A stretch of 5,820 nucleotides of DNA, from positions 1 through 5,820 of the forward strand of contig JAHJRM010000084.1 of assembly GCA_018830905.1 (NCBI GenBank), written 5' to 3'. The stretch is from Nanobdellota archaeon (GTDB lineage: Archaea > Nanobdellota > Nanobdellia > Pacearchaeales > GW2011-AR1). Below, piece after piece: positions 1 through 4,788 of the stretch (the first letter of the stretch is position 1; the number at the start of each line of letters is the position of its first letter). The translations under genes were made by a program, and so were the position numbers. Under the pieces are notes generated by a model. It was not told the origin of the DNA. It saw only the letters and a list, made by a program, of their open reading frames with translations, and made no database searches.

Positions 1-6
1 ATAATC

Positions 7-16
7 CTTATTAATC
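7..16 (+). promoter_or_regulatory. Putative TATA box of radB
   Basis: The AT-rich stretch CTTATTAATC is centred about 24-25 nt before the radB ATG, the distance expected if transcription starts at or next to the start codon. No Shine-Dalgarno motif lies between it and the ATG, and the same geometry recurs before the two next large genes. The box is weaker than theirs and lies at the window edge. Confidence 0.5.
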
Positions 17-35
17 GTCGATGTGTTTTTAAAAC

Positions 36-767
36 ATGGTTCGGAACAGGATTTCTACAGGGAGTTATGATTTGAATAAGTGGTTGTATGGAGGGTACGA
101 AGGAGGGATTATAACCATGATTGCGGGTCCTCCTGCGAGTGGAAAAACTAATTTTGTGTTTCTGGCTGCGTGTAGCCTGGCTAAGAAGGGAAAGAAGATT
201 GTATTCATTGATACGGAAGGGGGATTTTCTACAGACAGGGTTAGACAGATTGTTGGAGAGAACTACAGAGACATTCTTGAAAATATCCTCATTTTGAACC
301 CGACGAATTTTGATGAACAGAAAAAGGTATTTGACAATCTTTTGGAACAGGTAAAGAAAGAGAGTGTGGGGCTTATTGTTGTCGACGGAATGGCCATGTT
401 ATACAGATTAGAGTTGGGTGATGCCGCACAGGCAAAAGATGATGAGAAGGTTAAGAAAGTCAACAGGGAGGTTGCTAAGCAGATGCGGGTTCTATCAGAG
501 ATATCGAGGAAACAAAATATTCCGATAATTATCACTAACCAAGTTTACGCAGGTTTTCTTTCTGAAGAGGAATGGAGAAAAGGCGTTAAACCGGAAGCGA
601 ACATTGTTGGGGGAGATTTATTCAAATATTGGAGCAAGGCTATTATCGAGTTGAAGAACGATGGTGGCAAGAGAAAGGCGATACTCCTTAAGCACAGGAG
701 CCTTCCGGTAAGCGAGATAAGTTTTGAGATTCGGAATGAGGGGATTTTTAGGAGAGGATGGATTTAG
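36..767 (+). CDS. radB: RadB, archaeal RecA/Rad51-family recombination mediator
   Basis: This 243-residue protein is a RecA-fold ATPase core without the N-terminal helix-hairpin-helix domain of RadA, which is the RadB arrangement. Visible motifs are the N-terminal RISTGSYDLNKWLYGG segment, Walker A GPPASGKT at 31-38, the IDTEGGF segment at 58-64 with the probable catalytic Glu61, Walker B LIVVD at 113-117 followed by the RadB-like GMAMLYRLE, the ITNQVY motif at 166-171, and GGDLFKYWSKAIIEL near 192-206. The family binds ATP and DNA and is thought to assist RadA in homologous recombination and repair. Its length is normal to slightly long. The ATG at 36 is chosen because the only earlier in-window ATG (21) hits a stop after three codons and a TATA-like box sits 25 nt upstream. 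The gene stands alone, 232 bp before the Nre gene. The alternative is another KaiC/RadA-like ATPase, which the motif set makes less likely. Confidence 0.93.
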   Translation: MVRNRISTGSYDLNKWLYGGYEGGIITMIAGPPASGKTNFVFLAACSLAKKGKKIVFIDTEGGFSTDRVRQIVGENYRDILENILILNPTNFDEQKKVFDNLLEQVKKESVGLIVVDGMAMLYRLELGDAAQAKDDEKVKKVNREVAKQMRVLSEISRKQNIPIIITNQVYAGFLSEEEWRKGVKPEANIVGGDLFKYWSKAIIELKNDGGKRKAILLKHRSLPVSEISFEIRNEGIFRRGWI

Positions 768-797
768 TTAAGAACGGGAAGGGGAGCTCGGCTTTGC

Positions 798-839
798 CTC
801 GCAATTAATTTAGTAAAATCAGGCAGGGTTCGTGTTATG
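798..839 (+). repeat. Spacer repeat, copy 1
   Basis: This copy begins CTCGCAATTAA, continues TTTAGTAAAATCAGGCAGG and ends GTTCGTGTTATG. The 11-base CTCGCAATTAA start, the AGTAAAA core, CAGG and the GGTTC.TGTTA end recur in the same order in the spacer after nre (2292-2332). It is not inside any gene. Function is unknown: it could be a transcript-end element, a protein-binding site or a miniature dispersed repeat. Confidence 0.6.
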
Positions 840-871
840 TGCAGGTGGATTTGATTGGGAATTGAGAAAAC

Positions 872-908
872 TATTAACTAAGTAAAATCATACGAGTTTT
901 TGTTAATC
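872..908 (+). repeat. Spacer repeat, copy 2 (diverged)
   Basis: This copy carries ATTAACTAAGTAAAATCA then a GTTTTTGTTAATC end. It shares the nine-base AGTAAAATCA/GTAAAATCA core with copy 1 and the ATTAAC.AAGTAAAA core with copy 3, but lacks the CTCGC lead. It starts 69 nt after the start of the aligned part of copy 1. The GTTTTTG part contains a T5 run. It is the most diverged of the three. Confidence 0.5.
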
Positions 909-971
909 TATAGTCGGATTACATCTTAAACTTTTGAAAAATCAGCACGACTCTCCAGTAATTCTCAAATA

Positions 972-980
972 ATATAAAGA
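972..980 (+). promoter_or_regulatory. TATA box of the nre gene
   Basis: TATAAAG at 973-979, preceded by an A-rich stretch, is centred 24 nt before the ATG at 1000. A run of six T residues directly precedes the ATG and there is no Shine-Dalgarno motif, so the transcript is probably leaderless. Confidence 0.7.
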
Positions 981-999
981 TATTTCCCGTTAGTTTTTT

Positions 1000-2208
1000 A
1001 TGTCAGATATCAAGTTTGAAGTAATTAGGAAAATAGCTGAGACTAATTTTAAGTATAAGGATTTGAGTAAGATTTCTGAGATTGATTCAAACTCTCCGCC
1101 GAGCGTTTTCATTGGTTCTAAACTGAGATATCCTACGATGAATGTTGGTATTCTTAGTCCTCTCGAGAAGGATGAAAATGCTTGGGTGTATGACAATGCG
1201 AAATACTGGGCGAAGAGTGATTTTGGAATAAGAGATGTTCTTGATCTTAGAAATAGTCTTCTTAATTCTAGATTTAAATCTAAAGCTACGGACGTTCGGC
1301 AGAATAGTAATAAGTTTTTGGGACTTGCGAAAGAGATTGCGCTTGCTTCTAACCCTGTAGACATTGAGATTGAGTTGAACAAGAAAATAAGCTCAGGAAT
1401 GGGAAAGGATAAAGTTCTTGCTCCGCAAGGAATGAGGGCAGAGATGAAGAAAGCAAGGATTGTTGGAAATGTAAAAGTAGCTAGGAAGGTGGATAAAATT
1501 GTTAATGACGATTTGAAAGCTGTTGAAGGTATAAATTATCTCTATAAGAATAATTTCAATGAGTACACCCTGAGTAAAATTCTTAGCATCGGTGCGTTGG
1601 GAATGAAGAAAGATAAGAAGTTAGTGCCGACGAGATGGAGTATTACTGCTACGGACGATATTATTGGTAAGAATATTCTTGAAAGAGTTCGGGGGTACAA
1701 ATGGATTGAAGATTATGAATTATTTTTTGGAGAATTTATGGGAAACTGCTATTTGATAATGCTCTTCCCAAATGTTTGGAGTTATGAGTTGTTTGAGTTG
1801 TACCTTCCAGGAAGCTCGTGGAATCCTGGAAAGGAGATTAAGGCCTCTACAGATTATGAGGGATTTGAGGGAAGGAAAGATTACGCTTCGAACACTGCAG
1901 GAGGGTATTATGCTTCGCGTCTGCCGATACTGGAACACTTAGAGAAGATAAAGAGACAGGCGGCGGTGATTGCGATAAGAATCGAGCTTCCAAGTTACTG
2001 GGCTGCGCTAGGAGTTTGGGTTGTGCGAGAATCTGTGAGAAAAGCGCTCGAAAGGAGGAAGCTTAATTTTGCAGATATGAATGATTTGACGGAGAGCGCG
2101 AAAAAGATTGGAATGATAAAATTTGGTTTTGACTCGTCGAAGATTCTTAAGAAAAGTATGGTTCTTGAAAAGATGAAAACTCAGACGAATTTAGGGAAGT
2201 GGTTTTAG
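1000..2208 (+). CDS. nreA: Nre-family DNA repair protein (NreA-like)
   Basis: This 402-residue protein shows the conserved blocks of the archaeal Nre family: SPPSVFIGSKLRYPTMNVG at 32-50 followed by ILSP, KLVPTRWSITATDD at 207-220, ASTDYEGFEGRKDYASNTAG at 282-301 and YYASRLPILEHL at 303-314. It ends in a textbook PCNA-interacting PIP box, QTNLGKWF at 395-402 (Gln395, Leu398, Trp401, Phe402). Family members take part in the DNA-damage response in archaea and bind PCNA through this tail; the exact biochemical activity is not settled to my knowledge. The only cysteine is Cys250, so the N-terminal cysteine-rich zinc motif carried by many family members is absent. The start at 1000 is supported by a TATA box 24 nt upstream. 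It has its own promoter and lies downstream of radB, giving a repair neighbourhood. Family assignment is strong; NreA versus another Nre subgroup is less certain. Confidence 0.9.
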   Translation: MSDIKFEVIRKIAETNFKYKDLSKISEIDSNSPPSVFIGSKLRYPTMNVGILSPLEKDENAWVYDNAKYWAKSDFGIRDVLDLRNSLLNSRFKSKATDVRQNSNKFLGLAKEIALASNPVDIEIELNKKISSGMGKDKVLAPQGMRAEMKKARIVGNVKVARKVDKIVNDDLKAVEGINYLYKNNFNEYTLSKILSIGALGMKKDKKLVPTRWSITATDDIIGKNILERVRGYKWIEDYELFFGEFMGNCYLIMLFPNVWSYELFELYLPGSSWNPGKEIKASTDYEGFEGRKDYASNTAGGYYASRLPILEHLEKIKRQAAVIAIRIELPSYWAALGVWVVRESVRKALERRKLNFADMNDLTESAKKIGMIKFGFDSSKILKKSMVLEKMKTQTNLGKWF

Positions 2209-2291
2209 GGACGATGAAACAAAGCTCGCTAACTACTCCCAACTTCGCACGGCTTATTTATTTAAGCTACTGCCTACCACGAAGTCGCTCG

Positions 2292-2332
2292 CTCGCAATT
2301 AACCAAGTAAAACAGGATAGGTTCATGTTAAC
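2292..2332 (+). repeat. Spacer repeat, copy 3
   Basis: This copy starts CTCGCAATTAA, exactly as copy 1 does, then reads CCAAGTAAAACAGG and GGTTCATGTTAAC. It keeps all the blocks of copy 1 with a one-base shortening after AGTAAAA. A T7 run follows 10 nt downstream. It lies about 85 nt after the nre stop, whereas copy 1 lies about 30 nt after the radB stop. Confidence 0.6.
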
Positions 2333-2342
2333 TTATTGTTGA

Positions 2343-2349
2343 TTTTTTT
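2343..2349 (+). terminator. Possible T-run terminator of nre
   Basis: Seven consecutive T residues in the spacer after nre, on the coding strand. Archaeal polymerases can stop at such T-runs without a hairpin. The distance of about 135 nt from the stop codon is long, so this is tentative. Confidence 0.35.
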
Positions 2350-2393
2350 AATATTGACGGAGCGCTTTGATAGAATTTGGCACGGAGTAACAA

Positions 2394-2430
2394 ATCGCGA
2401 ACGCAGTGAGCGATAGATAACATATTTTTT
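2394..2430 (+). other. Short hairpin around CGAACGCAGTGAGCG, then T6
   Basis: ATCGC (2394-2398) and GCGAT (2410-2414) form a 5-bp inverted repeat enclosing GAACGCAGTGA. A T6 run follows at 2425-2430. The block is GC-richer than its surroundings. It could be a terminator for read-through from upstream, a dispersed repeat or a binding site ahead of the TIM-barrel promoter. Confidence 0.35.
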
Positions 2431-2441
2431 CTGAGGTAAAC

Positions 2442-2450
2442 TATATAAAT
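2442..2450 (+). promoter_or_regulatory. TATA box of the TIM-barrel gene
   Basis: TATATAAAT is a near-ideal archaeal TATA box centred 25 nt before the ATG at 2471. It decides the start: the upstream in-frame TTG at 2456 would lie only about 10 nt from the box, before the expected transcription start. A T7 run (2461-2467) lies between box and ATG. Confidence 0.8.
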
Positions 2451-2470
2451 AAGATTTGCCTTTTTTTGTT

Positions 2471-4288
2471 ATGGGCAAAGAAGGTGATTATAAAATCTCT
2501 GAAATTTATCAGGGAGGTTATTCGAGTTTGAGTCCGCCGGCAGATTGGACAAGTAATAATTATATCAGGGCAGGTGACCTTAGTATGACAACTGATCCCC
2601 GGACCGCAAATATTTTGCAAGAGGTTTCGTCAAAACTTTCTGGAGGTTTGAAGAATATTGAAATAACCGCGATACAGCCGGAGATTCTTGATGCTATACC
2701 TGACAAGCAATTGAAAGAGGTTAGACGACTTTCTAAGTTGACTGGAATTGATGTTTCTATGCACGGTCCATTAATCGAGGCTTCTGGTGTGACGCAACAG
2801 GGTTTTAGTGAGTCTGAAAGAGAGATTGCTGAAAGAAAGATTGCTCACGCACTTATTAGAAGTAGGGATTTAAATCCTGATGGAAACATCCCTGTTACAT
2901 TCCATTCTTCTGCAGGAATTCCTGGTTCGCAGTTTTTACCTCCTTCAGAAAAAGAGAAATCTAAGAAAGAAGGAATAGATACAATATATCGGAAAATGAT
3001 TGCAGTCAACAGGGAGACTGGAAAGATGATTCCGTTAGAGCCCGATGTGCAATACCATCCCGAATCTGAAAATTTAAAGACGGGGGAGATATTGACTCCT
3101 GAAGATAAATTGAGGCTTGCAAACTCGTCAGAATGGGATAATTCTACATCGCAGTTAATATTCAACAAAGAAAGAGCTGATGAAATTCTTGAGAAGAACA
3201 GACCTTTGATACAACAGTTAGTGGAGGATTTAGATTCTGGTAAATTGAAGGAGAGAGGTATCGTCTCACCAGAGCAGGCGAATGCTTGGAGGCATTACAA
3301 AAATGCTAACGCTTATCTTAAAGATGTCCACAAACAGATTAATTCACTTTTTAGTAAAGCGTATGAATTTTCCACCGATGATAGTCAGAAGCAAATTTTA
3401 GAAGGGTTCTCCGAGAATTTTAAGAAACAGATTGAGGGAAATAATGATCCATTTATTCAGTCGCAAGCTATGAATGAACTTCTTCATGGATTGAAACAGA
3501 CTGTTCCAAAAATTTATGTTCCGGTGGAGGAGTTTGCCGTAGAGAAATCGGGAAAGACTTACGGAAGTGCTGCGTTTGAAGCGTATAAGAAATTTAAAGG
3601 AGAACATGTTCCGATGATGGTTATTGAGAATCCTCCTGCTGGAGGGGGTTTGAGCACTGGAGAGGATATAAAAAATATTGTTGTCGCGTCGAGAGATTCT
3701 TTTATTGTGAATGCTATGAAGTCTAAAAAAGAGGGGGGCCTTGAGATGTCGGAAGATGTGGCAAGAAAGCAGGCAGAGAAGTTGATTGGTGCGACGTGGG
3801 ATGTTGGGCATATTAATATGTTAAGAGGTCAAGGTTATTCTTCCGAGGAAATTGTTAAAGAAACAGAGAAGGTCGCACCATATGTTAAACATGTTCATCT
3901 TTCGGATAATTTTGGGATGGAGCATACAGAATTGCCGATGGGGATGGGAAATGTTCCGTTGAAAGAGATGATGGAAAAGCTTGGGAAAAAGGGATTTGAA
4001 GCGAAAAAAGTTATAGAGGCTGCGCACTGGTGGCAGCACATGAAGAATTCTCCATTCCAAGAGAGTCTTGAGGGAGTTGGTTCTCCGGTTTACCAAATGG
4101 ACATGGCGCCTTATTGGAATCAGGCAGGAGGGCTTTATCAGGGTTATATGTCCGGATTGGATGGTGCTTGGTTGCCCCAGACTAACTATGAAACTTTCGG
4201 TACTGGATTTTCCAGGTTGCCAAAAGAACTTGGAGGAAATGTACAAGAATCTAAAGGAAATAGAATGTCTGGTCGCCCTATGGAATAA
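2471..4288 (+). CDS. Large TIM-barrel protein, AP-endonuclease-2 / xylose-isomerase-like
   Basis: A 605-residue soluble protein with the signature of the metal-dependent AP-endonuclease-2/sugar isomerase TIM-barrel superfamily. Candidate metal or active-site residues, numbered from ATG 2471, are His98 (VSMHGP), His145 (TFHSSAGIPG), Glu386 (MVIENPP), Asp444 and His447 (TWDVGH), His476 and Asp479 (HVHLSDN), His485 and Glu516 (VIEAAHWW). The HLSDN..EHTELPMGMGNVP stretch is typical of the family. Known members are usually near 280 residues. This one carries about 225 extra residues between the second and third ligands, roughly 155-380, mostly predicted helical and charged, plus a C-terminal tail after about 530 rich in Gly, Tyr and Trp. 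No signal peptide or membrane segment is seen. It has its own promoter and a 51-bp gap to the next gene. Substrate unknown: DNA abasic-site cleavage and sugar isomerisation are both possible, and the nearby repair genes only weakly favour the former. Confidence 0.82.
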   Translation: MGKEGDYKISEIYQGGYSSLSPPADWTSNNYIRAGDLSMTTDPRTANILQEVSSKLSGGLKNIEITAIQPEILDAIPDKQLKEVRRLSKLTGIDVSMHGPLIEASGVTQQGFSESEREIAERKIAHALIRSRDLNPDGNIPVTFHSSAGIPGSQFLPPSEKEKSKKEGIDTIYRKMIAVNRETGKMIPLEPDVQYHPESENLKTGEILTPEDKLRLANSSEWDNSTSQLIFNKERADEILEKNRPLIQQLVEDLDSGKLKERGIVSPEQANAWRHYKNANAYLKDVHKQINSLFSKAYEFSTDDSQKQILEGFSENFKKQIEGNNDPFIQSQAMNELLHGLKQTVPKIYVPVEEFAVEKSGKTYGSAAFEAYKKFKGEHVPMMVIENPPAGGGLSTGEDIKNIVVASRDSFIVNAMKSKKEGGLEMSEDVARKQAEKLIGATWDVGHINMLRGQGYSSEEIVKETEKVAPYVKHVHLSDNFGMEHTELPMGMGNVPLKEMMEKLGKKGFEAKKVIEAAHWWQHMKNSPFQESLEGVGSPVYQMDMAPYWNQAGGLYQGYMSGLDGAWLPQTNYETFGTGFSRLPKELGGNVQESKGNRMSGRPME

Positions 4289-4312
4289 TAAAAAGAATTA
4301 AAAACTATATTC

Positions 4313-4339
4313 AATAATATATTTTAGAGTATATAAAAG
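4313..4339 (+). promoter_or_regulatory. Probable promoter region of the small membrane-protein block
   Basis: The 51-bp gap after the TIM-barrel gene is almost pure A+T. AATAATATATTTTA (4313-4326) is placed about right for a leaderless start at 4340. A better-looking box, TATATAAAAG (4330-4339), abuts the ATG and would start transcription inside the first small gene, with no suitable start codon near that point, so the upstream box is preferred. Confidence 0.5.
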
Positions 4340-4447
4340 ATGGCGAAGAAAGAAAATTTTTGGAAGAAGTATAAAGAGACTATACTTTGGATAATTGGCG
4401 TGATAATCATATTGGCTTTAGCATTGAGAGGTTTAGGGGTAGTGTAA
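4340..4447 (+). CDS. Small single-pass membrane protein (35 aa)
   Basis: The frame from ATG 4340 encodes 35 residues: a basic and aromatic start (MAKKENFWKKYKET), one hydrophobic stretch of about 18 residues (ILWIIGVIIILALALRG begins near residue 15) and a short GLGVV end. The positive N-terminus suggests that this end stays in the cytoplasm. I do not recognise the family. Support for a real gene comes from the clean membrane-protein layout, the promoter-like gap before it, and the similar layout of the next small gene (MAKK start, one hydrophobic segment, hydrophobic VGLI end). The stop TAA is followed at once by an in-frame ATG opening a 13-codon frame, so read-through would add MDSLRVLSPMIRK. 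It is probably first in a transcript ending with the nucleotidyltransferase-HEPN gene. Too short for most gene callers, hence moderate confidence. Confidence 0.6.
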   Translation: MAKKENFWKKYKETILWIIGVIIILALALRGLGVV

Positions 4448-4490
4448 ATGGATTCGCTGAGAGTCCTTTCTCCAATGATAAGGAAATAAA

Positions 4491-4607
4491 ATGGCTAAAA
4501 AGAAAAGCGTTATGTTGGAAATTTTTAAGAAGGTGACACTTGCTTTAGGAGTGCTTGCAATTGTCTTGTTAATTTTAGCAATAATAAAAAATGTGGGATT
4601 AATATGA
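4491..4607 (+). CDS. Small single-pass membrane protein (38 aa)
   Basis: The frame from ATG 4491 encodes 38 residues: MAKKKSVMLEIFKK, then a hydrophobic span from about residue 16 to 32 (TLALGVLAIVLLILAII), then KNVGLI. The layout matches the 35-residue protein 43 bp upstream, so the two may be diverged duplicates. AAGGA (4479-4483) lies 7 nt before the ATG and could act as a ribosome binding site, unlike the apparently leaderless larger genes. The start context AATAAAATGGCTAA is identical over 14 bases to that of the nucleotidyltransferase gene at 4783-4796. The stop TGA lies 3 nt before the next ATG, suggesting translational coupling. The family is not recognised; a membrane anchor or regulator role is only a guess. 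Confidence 0.62.
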   Translation: MAKKKSVMLEIFKKVTLALGVLAIVLLILAIIKNVGLI

Positions 4608-4610
4608 TGA

Positions 4611-4787
4611 ATGGTAAAAGATTTAATGATAGATTGGATAATCAATTTTGTAAATCTCTTGATTTATGTTATGATTTTCATGAAGGTCATAGGAACGGCT
4701 TTTTTCAGCACGTTCGATTTGGTGGCATCGTTGGTAGGGATAACTGCAGGAGTGTTGTGGCTTTTCATAAAATCAATTAATGAATAA
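4611..4787 (+). CDS. Small two-pass membrane protein (58 aa)
   Basis: The frame from ATG 4611 encodes 58 residues with two hydrophobic spans, roughly 8-32 (from DWIINFVNLLIYVMIF to GTAFF) and 36-53 (DLVASLVGITAGVLWLFI), separated by STF, ending KSINE. This suggests a small helical hairpin in the membrane. I do not recognise the family. The gene starts 3 nt after the previous stop and ends 1 nt before ATG 4789 of the next gene, so it is very likely co-transcribed and translated with it. An overlapping frame from ATG 4604 is also open for 58 codons but gives an unlikely His/Cys/Arg-rich peptide; the hydrophobic pattern favours the 4611 frame. Function unknown; the coupling suggests a link to the nucleotidyltransferase-HEPN protein. 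Confidence 0.62.
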   Translation: MVKDLMIDWIINFVNLLIYVMIFMKVIGTAFFSTFDLVASLVGITAGVLWLFIKSINE

Positions 4788-4788
4788 A

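Larger units (their letters stand above)
768..999. other. Intergenic spacer between radB and nre
   Basis: I see no gene in these 232 bases. They contain a small GC-rich patch with GGC-TTT-GCC (790-798), two copies of the spacer repeat described separately, a T5 run at 897-901 that could help end the radB transcript, and the nre promoter at the right end. No tRNA cloverleaf or convincing strong hairpin was found. Confidence 0.6.
2209..2470. other. Intergenic spacer between nre and the TIM-barrel gene
   Basis: I see no gene in these 262 bases. In order they contain an AGCTCG block matching the one after radB, a weak AT-rich hairpin (GCTTA 2252-2256 with TAAGC 2263-2267), repeat copy 3, a T7 run at 2343-2349 that may end nre transcription, a short hairpin at 2394-2414 followed by a T6 run, and the promoter of the next gene. 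Confidence 0.6.

Noticed and set aside
263..535. Minus-strand open frame inside radB
   Set aside because: It lies wholly within a gene with strong motifs and its translation is a Ser/Phe/Leu-rich shadow.
821..840. GGGTTCGTGTTATG as a tRNA T-arm
   Set aside because: No matching acceptor, anticodon or D-arm could be assembled around it.
803..908. Possible CRISPR array from the repeats after radB
   Set aside because: There are only two imperfect copies there, no regular spacer series and no cas gene.
2367..2434. C/D-box small RNA (TGATAGA near 2369 and CTGA at 2431)
   Set aside because: The C box deviates from RTGATGA and no internal D'/C' pair or terminal stem is convincing.
3398..4246. Two long minus-strand open frames inside the TIM-barrel gene
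   Set aside because: No recognisable motif, basic and low-complexity translations, and no promoter; the opposite strand carries the conserved metal-ligand motifs.
4068..4301. Plus-strand 77-codon frame overlapping the end of the TIM-barrel gene
   Set aside because: It overlaps conserved coding sequence out of frame and lacks a promoter or a meaningful translation.
4330..4339. TATATAAAAG as the promoter for the first small gene
   Set aside because: It abuts the ATG, so transcription would start about 20 nt inside the gene, where no usable start codon is found; an upstream AT box fits better.
4433..4645. Minus-strand 70-codon frame over the small membrane genes
   Set aside because: The forward small frames have membrane-protein patterns and coupled junctions; the reverse translation has no recognisable features or promoter.
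4604..4780. Open frame of 58 codons from ATG 4604, overlapping the 58-residue membrane protein in another frame
   Set aside because: Its ATGA overlap with the previous stop looks attractive, but the peptide is rich in His, Cys, Arg and Phe with no pattern, while the 4611 frame gives two clear hydrophobic spans and leads directly into the next gene.
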